Shown here in pieces: positions 54,765 through 63,316 of a stretch of DNA of 64,000 nt. The notes beneath the pieces are model-generated. The model had not been told where the DNA came from, did not search any database, and saw only the letters and a list, made by a program, of their open reading frames with translations. Made by a program: the position numbers and the translations under genes. The number at the start of each line of letters is the position of its first letter. Within the stretch, counting starts at the first letter, position 1. The stretch is taken from assembly GCF_900166595.1 (NCBI RefSeq), contig NZ_LT745763.1:3409333-3473332 (forward strand), read 5' to 3'. Origin of the DNA: Virgibacillus dokdonensis (GTDB taxonomy: Bacteria; Bacillota; Bacilli; Bacillales; Amphibacillaceae).

Positions 54765-55469
54765 TTACAGGTGTTTAAACACGATTGCTTCTACCTTTTC
54801 TAAATGATCGTACATTGCTTCTTCCGCTTGATCTGCCCGTCTATCTTTTATTGCTGCAAAAATTCGTTGATGCTCTTGAAACAAAATATCTGCTCGATCT
54901 TCGGTATATAATAATATTTGTCTCGTTTCTCGTATTGTTTCTGACATGAGTTCGGCAACACTACCCATTAAATGATTTAATAGATTAATATGCGTCGCTT
55001 TGGCAATGGCGAGATGAAATTCGGTATCCGCCTGCTCAGCTAAAGCTTCTTTTCCTTTGGCATGCTCCATAACGACTAATGCTCGCTCCATTTCTAATAA
55101 ATCCGCTTCCTCATAATTTTCCGCAGCTAATCTAGCCGCGCCTGCTTCCAATATTTTACGGACTTTGTAAAGTTCTTGTACATCTTGACGTTTCATTAAG
55201 AACGCGGTACTAACCGGAAGCGTGAATCTTTTTGCGTCAAATGTCTTCACGTATGTACCTTCCCCTTGACGCATTTCTATTAACCCCATTGAACGGAGAC
55301 CACTAAGTGCTTCACGAATAGCCGATCGGCCTACTTCAAAATTCGCTGCTAATTTCTCCACAGAATCCAATTTGTCGCCAGGTTGTAACGATCCAGATTT
55401 AATCATATCTATAATTGAATCAGCTACTTGTTCATAAATTTTTTTCGGTTGGATACGCTTGTATTTCAT
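54765..55469 (-). CDS. lutR: GntR/FadR-family regulator LutR
   Basis: The protein has 234 residues from ATG 55469. The N-terminal winged helix is YEQVADSIIDMIKSGSLQPGDKL, then VGRSAIREALSGLRSMGLIEMRQGEGTYV. The C-terminal FCD domain (about residues 85-230) has the metal-ligand type residues in EFHLAIAKATHN-like FHLAIAKATH and EHQRIFAAIKDRRAD. It lies between the permease and lutABC, all in one direction. Its likely operator is the 23-bp palindrome before lutP. Confidence 0.9.
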   Translation of the reverse strand: MKYKRIQPKKIYEQVADSIIDMIKSGSLQPGDKLDSVEKLAANFEVGRSAIREALSGLRSMGLIEMRQGEGTYVKTFDAKRFTLPVSTAFLMKRQDVQELYKVRKILEAGAARLAAENYEEADLLEMERALVVMEHAKGKEALAEQADTEFHLAIAKATHINLLNHLMGSVAELMSETIRETRQILLYTEDRADILFQEHQRIFAAIKDRRADQAEEAMYDHLEKVEAIVFKHL

Positions 55470-55598
55470 CGTTCCCACTTCCCTTCGTTTGAACCCATTT
55501 TACTTGATGCCCTGCTATTTGCAAAGTTTACCAAGGAAGGGGCATGCACATTGTATAAGCTAGCAATCGCTTTACAAATAAGAATATAAATGCATGTT

Positions 55599-55640
55599 TT
55601 AGAAAAACCTTTAAATGTAATACTTGCCTAACGTATAATC
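55599..55640 (+). repeat. Repeat family A, copy 11 (internal deletion form)
   Basis: TTAGAAAAACC joins directly to TTTAAATGTAATACTTGCCTA and ACGTATAATC, so the left end is fused to the right end and the central hairpins are lost. It lies in the gap between lutP and lutR. Confidence 0.5.
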
Positions 55641-55675
55641 TCAACCCGCACTATTAATGATAGTACGCTTTAACA

Positions 55676-57259
55676 TCATACATAGAAGAGAACATAACTA
55701 GCTAGTCCAATAACCAAGCCATATAAAATGGCTGGTAGCAATGTTTTCCTTATAATATCGCCTTCTTTCCCTGATAAGCCTACGACTGCACTGGCTGCTA
55801 CGACATTATGCACGCAAATCATATTACCAGCTCCTGCGCCCACGACTTGTGCTGCTAACACAGCATTTACGTCCATACCTATCTGATTTGCAACACTATG
55901 TTGAATTGGCGCAAAAGTTAACGTTGACACGGTAGCACTCCCCGTAATAAACGATCCCAGTTCACCAACAAAGGGAGCTACTAAAAACCAAATAGATCCT
56001 AAAGAATTCGCTAAAGACGCCGCTATATACTGCGGCATACTTACTAATTCATGAGCGTTCATACCTGAATTGGTAAACACATGCACCATAGCTAATGTAG
56101 CTATTAAAGATATCGCTGTCGTTTTCATGGTAGAAAAAGACTGATTTGCTGCAGCAACAAAAACGGAAAAACGTTTTCTATGTAGAAAAACTGATACCAA
56201 TGCTGCTATCGCTAGAACAGTTCCAGGAGAATACAAAAACTCCCAATTGGAAGTGATGCCTTCCACCCCAAAAATATTCGTCCAAGAAAAATCGATGGCG
56301 CTTTTTGTAAACTGAGCAAGTGGTGTAATAATTCGCGTCGTTAACAATAGAACAACGACAATGACATACGGTGACCACGCAGCCATCAATCCCATACTTG
56401 ATGGCTGCGTTTCTAACTGAAAATCTTCCTGTAATGCGTCTTGCCAAGATTTTCTTGGTAGTAACCACCCCTTTTTTGCAGTGAAAGTAGCAACAATTAA
56501 AGCCGTTAAGGAAGCTAAAATTGCAATAAATTCTTGCCCAAATACAACGGCATATAGCAAAGCAGATAGTGTGTAAACGGTACCAATTAATAACGTCCAC
56601 GGTAACATTGGTAATGCATCTCTCAGCCCTTTCCCTTTTCCAAAAAACACTGTCATAATTACAATTAACGTAAATGGAATAAATGTTCCTGCAAATAAAT
56701 CCAGTGTCGTAATAGCGATACCTATTTCTTGATAAAACGTAGGACTGGCTTCTGGAAGTGTACTTAAACCAACAGCAACTGGAGTTCCGACTGCACCAAA
56801 AGCAACTGCTGTACTATCTGCAATTAAAGCAAGTGTTGCAGCCGCTAATGGACGAAAACCAAGTGCAATCATTAATGGACCAGTTACCATTGCTGGTGTC
56901 CCAAAACCAGCAGCTGCCTCTATTAACGATCCAAATAAAAATGCAACAATAATTACTTGTACACGCATATCTGTTGAAATGTTTTGAAAACCTTGATTTA
57001 TTCTATTTACTGCTCCTGTTTTCCGAAGTGTATTTAAAAGTACAAGTGCCCCAAATAAAATCCAAAGTATCGTTAGCGTTTTGTGTATTCCCTGTAAAAC
57101 GGAGGAAGCAATTAATTTTCCTTCTACTCCCCAGATTGTCATAGCAAGCGCAATCACAATGAAAGCACTCCATGTCATTCCCTTTATTGCAGGCAAACGA
57201 AAAACTACTAAAAAAACAAACGGTGCAATGATTGCACTAAGTGCCACCAATAGATACAT
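55676..57259 (-). CDS. lutP: L-lactate permease LutP
   Basis: This 527-residue protein has about fourteen membrane segments and matches the LctP family: SVLQGIHKTLTILWILFGALVLLNTLRKTGAV, FGSLIEAAAGFGTPAMVTGPLMIALGF, DSTAVAFGAVGTPVAVG and QVVGAGAGNMICVHNVVAASAVVGL. It imports lactate (or glycolate) with protons. The start ATG lies 53 bases after a perfect operator. It leads a run of lutP, lutR, lutA, lutB and lutC, a compact version of loci that are separate in Bacillus subtilis. Confidence 0.94.
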   Translation of the reverse strand: MYLLVALSAIIAPFVFLVVFRLPAIKGMTWSAFIVIALAMTIWGVEGKLIASSVLQGIHKTLTILWILFGALVLLNTLRKTGAVNRINQGFQNISTDMRVQVIIVAFLFGSLIEAAAGFGTPAMVTGPLMIALGFRPLAAATLALIADSTAVAFGAVGTPVAVGLSTLPEASPTFYQEIGIAITTLDLFAGTFIPFTLIVIMTVFFGKGKGLRDALPMLPWTLLIGTVYTLSALLYAVVFGQEFIAILASLTALIVATFTAKKGWLLPRKSWQDALQEDFQLETQPSSMGLMAAWSPYVIVVVLLLTTRIITPLAQFTKSAIDFSWTNIFGVEGITSNWEFLYSPGTVLAIAALVSVFLHRKRFSVFVAAANQSFSTMKTTAISLIATLAMVHVFTNSGMNAHELVSMPQYIAASLANSLGSIWFLVAPFVGELGSFITGSATVSTLTFAPIQHSVANQIGMDVNAVLAAQVVGAGAGNMICVHNVVAASAVVGLSGKEGDIIRKTLLPAILYGLVIGLASYVLFYV

Positions 57260-57286
57260 AGAAACCCCTCATTTCTCTCTCTTTAA

Positions 57287-57301
57287 GTAAAACGTTTTTA
57301 C
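57287..57301. promoter_or_regulatory. cre-like site before lutP
   Basis: GTAAAACGTTTTTAC is nearly palindromic around ACGTT and resembles a CcpA cre box. It lies 28 bases before the lutP start, downstream of the LutR operator, where a road-block or repression site would fit. Confidence 0.45.
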
Positions 57302-57311
57302 CCATCCCATA

Positions 57312-57334
57312 ATAAGGTCATCTGATGACCTTAT
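57312..57334. promoter_or_regulatory. LutR operator before lutP
   Basis: ATAAGGTCATC-T-GATGACCTTAT is a perfect 11-1-11 palindrome. Its TCATCTGATGA core is of the type bound by FadR-subfamily GntR regulators, and a LutR gene lies in the same operon. Confidence 0.75.
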
Positions 57335-57439
57335 GTATAGTTTAATTACTTTTCTTATTTAATTCAAGGTTTTGAATTTGTTCACAACTGAACATAAAAA
57401 TGCGTATACTCAACGTTTTATAAAGTGAATGTTCCATCA

Positions 57440-57504
57440 GTTGAGAAGTCTTTCCTTCCCTAAGGGTCGTTTCATACCGGGAAACCACCTAAAGATTTCT
57501 CAAC
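57440..57504. other. Long imperfect inverted repeat
   Basis: GTTGAGAAGTCTTT (57440-57453) and AAAGATTTCTCAAC (57491-57504) match at 13 of 14 positions. Inside, CGTTTC/GAAACC and CCC/GGG allow a second hairpin. No T-run follows. It lies between the lut operator and repeat C; the function is unknown. Confidence 0.5.
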
Positions 57505-57518
57505 CTAAGCCAATAAAA

Positions 57519-57660
57519 ACAGTAGCACCTCGTAAATAATTGTGAACTTCAGCGACTTCATTAAGAACTTCGAGTAACTATCTTGTAAACTTCAGCGACT
57601 TTTTATAAAACTCAAACAAAATTATAATAAACTTCAACTACTTTACAAATTTTCACAATT
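57519..57660 (+). repeat. Repeat family C, copy 2
   Basis: It shares GTAGCACCTCGT, then ATTGTGAACTTCAGCGACTTC, AAGAACTTCGAGTAACTATC, GTAAACTTCAGCGACTT and weaker units with copy 1. The later units have more A/T changes. Confidence 0.8.
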
Positions 57661-57690
57661 TCTAAGCATTTAATTTTATGCTTTCGTATC

Positions 57691-57780
57691 TTTTAGAAAA
57701 AACTTGGCTTATCGCCAAGTCTTATGGAGGAGTTATAGTTTTTCTTATACGATAAACCTTTTAAACTTTCCTGCGTATAA
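57691..57780 (+). repeat. Repeat family A, copy 12
   Basis: It has a perfect left hairpin ACTTGGC-TTATC-GCCAAGT, then CTTATGGAGGAGTTATAG and GTTTTTCTTATACGATAAACC. It is preceded by a right-end-like piece (TTTATGCTTTCGTATC, 57673-57690), as if two copies stood in tandem. Confidence 0.85.
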
Positions 57781-57782
57781 AA

Positions 57783-57826
57783 AAATCTCCATCCAACAGG
57801 AAATTTACGCCTATTAGATAGAGATT
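57783..57826 (-). terminator. Terminator of the second BCCT gene
   Basis: AATCTCCATC and GATAGAGATT pair (one G-T). On the minus strand the stem is followed by TTTTT, within 50 bases of the stop codon. Repeat A copy 12 abuts the T-run. Confidence 0.8.
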
Positions 57827-57831
57827 CTAGT

Positions 57832-59379
57832 TTATTTATCTACTTTTTTCAGTAATTCCCTTTGCCAAATTAAACCTTGTTCCAACGCCATTGTCCGGGC
57901 AATTTTAGGAGCATTCCAAAGAGCTGGGAGCAGTAAAATCGATACAGGTACAGCTGTTATTACGATGGAATTTTGAATGGAAGCAACACTATCTTCACCA
58001 ATAGTTAAAATTGCTGCCGCTGTTCCACCGAATATTAAAGCCCAAAATACACGTAACCAACGTTTCGGATGGTCGTTTCCAGTAATAGTCGCTGCTACCG
58101 TATACGACATCGTATCCGCTGTCGTAGCAACAAAGATGATGGAAACAATGAGAAAACCAATACCGAATAATGTACCTAATGGTAATTGATCCGTAATTGC
58201 CATTACTGCTGCAGGCATACCGCCTTCATTTAACGACTCAGAAATGGATCCGGGATGTTTATTCTCAAAAAACACACCCGTCCCACCAACAATGGAAAAC
58301 CAGAAATTATTAACGATCGGGGCTACGATAGAAACAGCAATAATTAATTCCCTAATCGTCCTTCCTCTCGATATTCTACTAATAAATACAATCAACATCG
58401 GGGCATAGCCAAGGAACCAACCCCAGAAAAAGATTGTCCAAGACGATAGCCAGCCTTCATCACCACGGAATAATGTCATCGTAAAAAAATTCTGCAAATG
58501 TACCCCCGTACCGCCTACAAAAGCATCAATGATAAATGCAGTCGGGCCGACAATAAGTACAAGTACAGCTAAAAATATGGTAAAGCCTACATTATAGCGG
58601 CTTAATGTTACGATTCCTCGATCTACACCAGTAGCAGCTGAAATAGCTGCAACAAGCACCAAACCAATAATTACAATTATACTCACTGCTAACGTATTAG
58701 GTGTGCCTAACAAATGACTCATTCCATAGGCAATTTGCAAACCTAAAAACCCTAAAGGTCCAAGAGTTCCTGCTACTGTTGCAAAGATAGCAAATACGTC
58801 CGCGGCAGTACCGATTGCACTTTTATGATATACTTTTTCACCAAATAAAGGGTATAATAGCCCTCTTGGTTTAAGCGGAAAACCTTTGCTATAGTGCACA
58901 TACATCATCACTATAACAGCAAGTGTTCCTAGAATGGCCCACGCTAAAAATCCCCAATGCATAAACGATTGTGCAAAGGCAGCGTTGATATTCTGAAAAT
59001 CACCACCTCCAAATAATGGTGGGTTTGTCATATAATGGTACATTGGTTCAGAAGCAGCCCAAAACACGCCACCACTTGCTAGGAGTGTTACTAATATCAT
59101 GGAAACCCATTTGAAATAACTATATTTTGGTTGGTCTTGATTTCCTAGCTTAACTCTTCCATATTTTGAAAAAGCTAGAAATAAACCGATAAAAAAGTTT
59201 CCTAACAATAATATTTGCCAATAAGCACCAAAAATATCTGAAGCATATGCAAACAACGTATCCACTGCATTCCCGACTGCATCGCTACTCCAAACTGACA
59301 ACAGAATAAACAGTATCAGTATTCCTCCACTAATCATGAATACTGGCCAATCTAACTTCGTGTCTTTTTTTAAGTCCAC
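57832..59379 (-). CDS. BCCT family transporter with atypical glycine motif
   Basis: This 515-residue, twelve-helix protein has BCCT marks: the SSWTIFFWGWFLGYAPMLIVFISRISRGRT segment and ASEPMYHYMTNPP. Where betaine carriers have GMGIG, this one reads LLASGGVFWAASEP, so sodium coupling should not be assumed. It differs clearly from the OpuD-like protein at 4-5.7 kb and probably carries another solute. The start is GTG 59379. The ribosome binding site lies in a short hairpin (59387-59402). It is monocistronic. Confidence 0.85.
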   Translation of the reverse strand: MDLKKDTKLDWPVFMISGGILILFILLSVWSSDAVGNAVDTLFAYASDIFGAYWQILLLGNFFIGLFLAFSKYGRVKLGNQDQPKYSYFKWVSMILVTLLASGGVFWAASEPMYHYMTNPPLFGGGDFQNINAAFAQSFMHWGFLAWAILGTLAVIVMMYVHYSKGFPLKPRGLLYPLFGEKVYHKSAIGTAADVFAIFATVAGTLGPLGFLGLQIAYGMSHLLGTPNTLAVSIIVIIGLVLVAAISAATGVDRGIVTLSRYNVGFTIFLAVLVLIVGPTAFIIDAFVGGTGVHLQNFFTMTLFRGDEGWLSSWTIFFWGWFLGYAPMLIVFISRISRGRTIRELIIAVSIVAPIVNNFWFSIVGGTGVFFENKHPGSISESLNEGGMPAAVMAITDQLPLGTLFGIGFLIVSIIFVATTADTMSYTVAATITGNDHPKRWLRVFWALIFGGTAAAILTIGEDSVASIQNSIVITAVPVSILLLPALWNAPKIARTMALEQGLIWQRELLKKVDK

Positions 59380-59386
59380 GTTTTTC

Positions 59387-59402
59387 CTCCTAATTTTAGG
59401 AG
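59387..59402 (-). promoter_or_regulatory. Small hairpin covering the BCCT ribosome binding site
   Basis: CTCCTAAAATTAGGAG on the minus strand is fully self-complementary apart from the loop (6-bp stem, four-base loop). The right arm is the AGGAG site of the gene. Weaker than the efflux-gene attenuator, but it uses the same motif. Confidence 0.5.
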
Positions 59403-59804
59403 CAAGTGCCTATAATTTGCTTACACAAGCTAGTTTAAAAAGTCAGTAAAATAGCATAGCGAATTTCTTTGACGGTTTGTTTCTACCTATACAGAAGTAT
59501 TATGCCATTCCATTACGTGTTATTCGAAACAAAACACAATCGAAATTCAAGTCGCCTATTTATCCTCCTTTTCAAACATCTTTTCACTCGTCATTAAAGA
59601 CCATTGGACGGATAAAGATTATTCCTCGCCATTTCACTAGGTAGTCTCCTTTAAGTTACTAAAGCAAAAGCCTTCGTCGCACCTATACTGCAAGTGCAGT
59701 ATGAAATAATCTTGACAAAAATCCATCGACTTGCTCGTTTTTAAACACAATTCATGATTATAGGTTGATGTTATTATTTTGTCAACCAATCAAGACTTCT
59801 ATAC

Positions 59805-59890
59805 TAGAAAAACGAAGACTCGTCATCAAGCCTTATAGAAAAAGCTGTAGTTTTTCTTAGGTTTAACACGCATACTTTCCTATCTTATAA
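59805..59890 (+). repeat. Repeat family A, copy 13
   Basis: It starts CTAGAAAAACGAAGACTCGTC and carries CTTATAGAAAAAGCTGTAG and GTTTTTCTTAG, with CATACTTTCCTATC at the right. It is followed 110 bases later by repeat B copy 5. The gap before it (59403-59800) shows no gene. Confidence 0.65.
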
Positions 59891-60001
59891 ATAGCTGTTG
59901 GCAAGGACTTATCCCACTAATTTGCCGCATGAGAAGAGGTATGCTGAGTGGATCAAAGCAAAAACAACATTTTCAGTATGCGCTTTAGGCTATAGCCCCT
60001 T

Positions 60002-60230
60002 GGAACAAAGGCTCGGGGCGCCCGTTTAGCAACGTAGCGACTGGAACGAATCAACGAAAGTTTTAGAAATCATGCGCCTGCAACAGGAGTATGCCGACGC
60101 CCTCTGGCAAGCCCGTCTTTAGTTGGCCTTCCTATTTAGCACGAGCCAATGATGACTTAGCTTAAGGCGATTCGTGAAGTCGCCTAGTTGCTGGGCGATA
60201 GAACAGGGTGGATCATTCAGTTACGCCATA
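60002..60230 (+). repeat. Repeat family B, copy 5
   Basis: This is a full copy. It has GGAACAAAGGCTCGGGGCGCCC, GTTTAGCAACGTAGCGACTGG, GCGCCTGCAACAGGAGTATGCC, GCACGAGCCAATGATGACTTA, GGCGATTCGTGAAGTCGCC and TAGTTGCTGGGCG. Its right end GTTACGCCATAGTATCA is shared with copy 1. Confidence 0.88.
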
Positions 60231-60391
60231 GTATCAAATTCTTATGCTTTCTTATTCCTTTAAAAAAACACCAACAAGCCGTGAGGGATAAAAGAAGCCC
60301 ACTACGGATGAAAGAATACTTTATTTTATTCGCAAGTTTACTGTCACATGTTATTTTCTATTAACTTTTCCATGTTTTCTACCGCATCAAT

Positions 60392-61216
60392 CTATTTTTT
60401 TAAAATATCATCGACTGTAGCTTCAACTTCGGCTCGCGACATTTTTTCTTCACCGTTTTCTAAAGCCGATAATGTCTTTTTCGCTAACGCTAGCGGAATT
60501 TTACAAAACAATAAAATGTTTCTTGTTTGAATATCTTTTAAGTAGCGATCCGCTTGTTGTAAGTTTTCTTTTGCATACATAAATAAATCCGCTCTTGTCC
60601 AATCATCAGGCATAAAATGAACGCCTCGTTCTGCATCTTCTTGTTGATTTCTTAACATATTTACTGCTTGGAGACCTCTGCCATATCCAATGGCTAAATC
60701 ATAGTCTGTCTTCGTCCCATCATACCAATTCCAAATATCTGAAAGCATCACCCCGACAAGGCCAGCAACATAATATGTATATTCATCTAAATCTTCTTTT
60801 GTACGTAAATTCCAATTCTTTTCGGTCCATTTTGCCATACCATCAGCCATAATACTTGTAGACTGTTTAATTTTCGCTACGATATCTTCTGGACATACGT
60901 GCAACCAATCAGCAAGCCGCATAGTAACTTCTGGAAGTATTGCTTGATATGGCTTCATTAATTGTAGATAAGCTTCTTTATCAAATACAGACGTTTGCAA
61001 TAGCTTAGAAGTAGCCCGCAGTAAATGCTGCTTTGTATCGGCAGAAAGCTGTTCATGATCTTCTATTTCATCAATGGCACGCATGCATAAGTACGCAGAG
61101 CCGACCGTATCTTTTAATACTGACTTTAACAACTTAATCGGAATATAAAAGGTTCTGCTCGTTTCTTTTAAAACACGCATTGCATCCTTTTGTAACTTCA
61201 CATCTTTAACCAACAA
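60392..61216 (-). CDS. yisP: Squalene/phytoene synthase-family protein YisP
   Basis: This 274-residue protein matches Bacillus YisP closely in order and spacing: LKETSRTFYIPI, YLCMRAIDEIEDH (first Asp-rich motif), DEYTYYVAGLVGVMLSDIWNW and RGLQAVNMLRNQQED, where the second Asp-rich motif of true synthases is changed. YisP was shown to act as a farnesyl diphosphate phosphatase giving farnesol and to affect biofilm formation. The start is TTG 61216 behind GGGAGG. It stands alone between repeat B and the cotA gene. Confidence 0.87.
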   Translation of the reverse strand: MLVKDVKLQKDAMRVLKETSRTFYIPIKLLKSVLKDTVGSAYLCMRAIDEIEDHEQLSADTKQHLLRATSKLLQTSVFDKEAYLQLMKPYQAILPEVTMRLADWLHVCPEDIVAKIKQSTSIMADGMAKWTEKNWNLRTKEDLDEYTYYVAGLVGVMLSDIWNWYDGTKTDYDLAIGYGRGLQAVNMLRNQQEDAERGVHFMPDDWTRADLFMYAKENLQQADRYLKDIQTRNILLFCKIPLALAKKTLSALENGEEKMSRAEVEATVDDILKK

Positions 61217-61399
61217 TGTTTCCTCCCTATATCAATATGAGGTATAACATTAAGTATATCAAAAAAGAATGAAAACTTCATGCTGTATTTATTCCATTCG
61301 ATAGCCTGTCAAAATAGCTAACAGACTCCAAAGGGTTTACAGTGTAAACAAAAAGTTTTTTGCCATAAAGTATGACGATAAGCTTCATTTTCTATAACA

Positions 61400-62950
61400 C
61401 TACTTTATAATAATAAATGGGCGCATCATTTCATAATCTTCATGTTCTAATATATGACAATGCCATACATACTTTCCAGTATACGTAAAAAATTGTTTTA
61501 TTATTTTTGTTACTTGCCCTGGATTGGCACGCACAGTATCTTTCCAGCCGTTTTCAATTGGTTCTGGAGGCATAGGATCACCTGTGTAAATAATCTCTCC
61601 TGTTTCATTAAAATGTTCCACATCAAAAGTTTGCCTACTTATAATTTGAAAAAAACCCAAATGAATATGAATCGGGTGGGTGTCCCCCGTTGTATTTATG
61701 AAATACCATTCTTCCGTTGTTCCCCATCTTGGAAAGATCGTAATGGGTTCAGACCATGTTTTATTGTCCAATAACAAAACTGGCCGATTATATGCATCTC
61801 GCGTTACATCTAACGTTAACATCCTTTCTTTCGTTGCTAATTCAGGCTCTATTTTATTAACACAACCAGGAAACTTTGGAATACAACTTGTATCAATGGA
61901 AGTTGCTTGTTCTATTACTTTAAATTGCATCACAATGCCAACCGTCTCTGGATTAGGAGCTTCTCCATTAGGGTAAGGTATGGGCGCATTGTTACGGACT
62001 ACCACTGTTTTTCCATACATATTCGTAAAATCAATAATAACATCTACACGTTCAGCAGGTGCAAGCAGAATTTTTCTCACAGCAATGGTTTGATTCATGA
62101 ACCCACCATCTGTACCAATTTGATAAAAGAACTGACCAGAATCTAAGTAAAATTGGTAAAAACGAGAGTTTGAAGCATTTAATAAACGAAAACGATATTT
62201 ACGCGGTTCCACAGCTAAATAAGGCCATATTTTCCCATTCACCATATTGAGTTCTCCCACAAACTCAGGAACGATAGATACAGGCAAAGATGGGATAGGG
62301 GGTTGCGGCTGTGATGGATAATACAGTGAGCCATTTGCATTTACTGTCTTATCTTCCACCAACAATGGAATTTCATATTCCCCAGCAGGTAAATTCAACT
62401 CTTTTTCTTGTTGACTACGAATAATATAAAAGCCCGCTAAACCAGCATACACATTCAATCTCGTTATTCCTAATGTATGGTCATGATACCAAAGCGCAGT
62501 ACTTTTCATATTATTGCTGTAATCATAAATTTGTTTTGTGAAAAAAGGGCCTACCTCCCCAAAGTCTTTTGTAAACCATGCTTCTGGATAGCCATCGCTT
62601 TCCGGCTCCGTTACTCCACCATGGACATGCACAACAGTCCGAACATCTGGTACATCTTTCCCCGCACCATGTACTGTATGGTCGATGGGCAAAAGATGTC
62701 GTTGCGGTAATGCATTCATCCATTTAACCTTTATGCTCTCTCCAGAACACACTTCAATTGTTGGTCCTGGGGAACTATACTCATATCCCCATACTAATGT
62801 ATTTGGTAAATCTCTATGTAAAGATGTTGTAAATTCAACCATTCGCACTTCATAGTAATTCACATAGTCTTTCTTCCCTTTTGGTTTTAAAACAGGCATC
62901 TTAGGTAAAGCATCTACAAATTTTTCTAATTCTGTTGGATTTAATTTCAT
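61400..62950 (-). CDS. cotA: Spore-coat multicopper oxidase CotA (laccase)
   Basis: The 516-residue length fits Bacillus CotA (513). Three cupredoxin domains carry the copper ligands: TVVHVHGGVTEP, WYHDHTLGITRLN, THPIHIHLGFFQ and WHCHILEHEDYEMM, the last with the type-1 Cys and axial Met. The CotA N-terminus and the conserved proline-rich segment near residue 220 are present. It oxidises phenolic substrates and bilirubin in the outer spore coat and gives pigment. No signal peptide, as expected for a coat protein. The start follows GGGGGTGAAAG. Confidence 0.94.
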   Translation of the reverse strand: MKLNPTELEKFVDALPKMPVLKPKGKKDYVNYYEVRMVEFTTSLHRDLPNTLVWGYEYSSPGPTIEVCSGESIKVKWMNALPQRHLLPIDHTVHGAGKDVPDVRTVVHVHGGVTEPESDGYPEAWFTKDFGEVGPFFTKQIYDYSNNMKSTALWYHDHTLGITRLNVYAGLAGFYIIRSQQEKELNLPAGEYEIPLLVEDKTVNANGSLYYPSQPQPPIPSLPVSIVPEFVGELNMVNGKIWPYLAVEPRKYRFRLLNASNSRFYQFYLDSGQFFYQIGTDGGFMNQTIAVRKILLAPAERVDVIIDFTNMYGKTVVVRNNAPIPYPNGEAPNPETVGIVMQFKVIEQATSIDTSCIPKFPGCVNKIEPELATKERMLTLDVTRDAYNRPVLLLDNKTWSEPITIFPRWGTTEEWYFINTTGDTHPIHIHLGFFQIISRQTFDVEHFNETGEIIYTGDPMPPEPIENGWKDTVRANPGQVTKIIKQFFTYTGKYVWHCHILEHEDYEMMRPFIIIK

Positions 62951-63316
62951 ACACTTTCACCCCCAACTAAATGATATGCATTTATGTGCTAGTATCATGC
63001 CAACTAAATGAACATGAGTTCCTGTTCTTAACGTAAATTTAATACTGGAACGCAATTTCATCACAAATATATCCCTCATTTACGCATATTTCTAAAATAA
63101 GCAAAAAAGCGGAAAGAACTCAAGGGATTCTTATACCCCAAAACATATTTAACTATTGAAAACTTCAATCTTAAAGTCCCCTTACATCTTTTACTATGAA
63201 AACACACGAAAGACTTCCAAAAGTTCGAAGTAAAATTAATTATTGGGAACTTTCACTATTGCTATACTCCTTGTTTCGTGTTTAAATTACTATTAAACAT
63301 AAAATGAGGTGATGAT

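Noticed and set aside
59520..59580. Leader peptide upstream of the second BCCT gene
   Set aside because: A 16-codon TTG frame behind AAAAGGAGG exists on the minus strand, but the spacing is 12 bases and no linked hairpin is near; likely chance.
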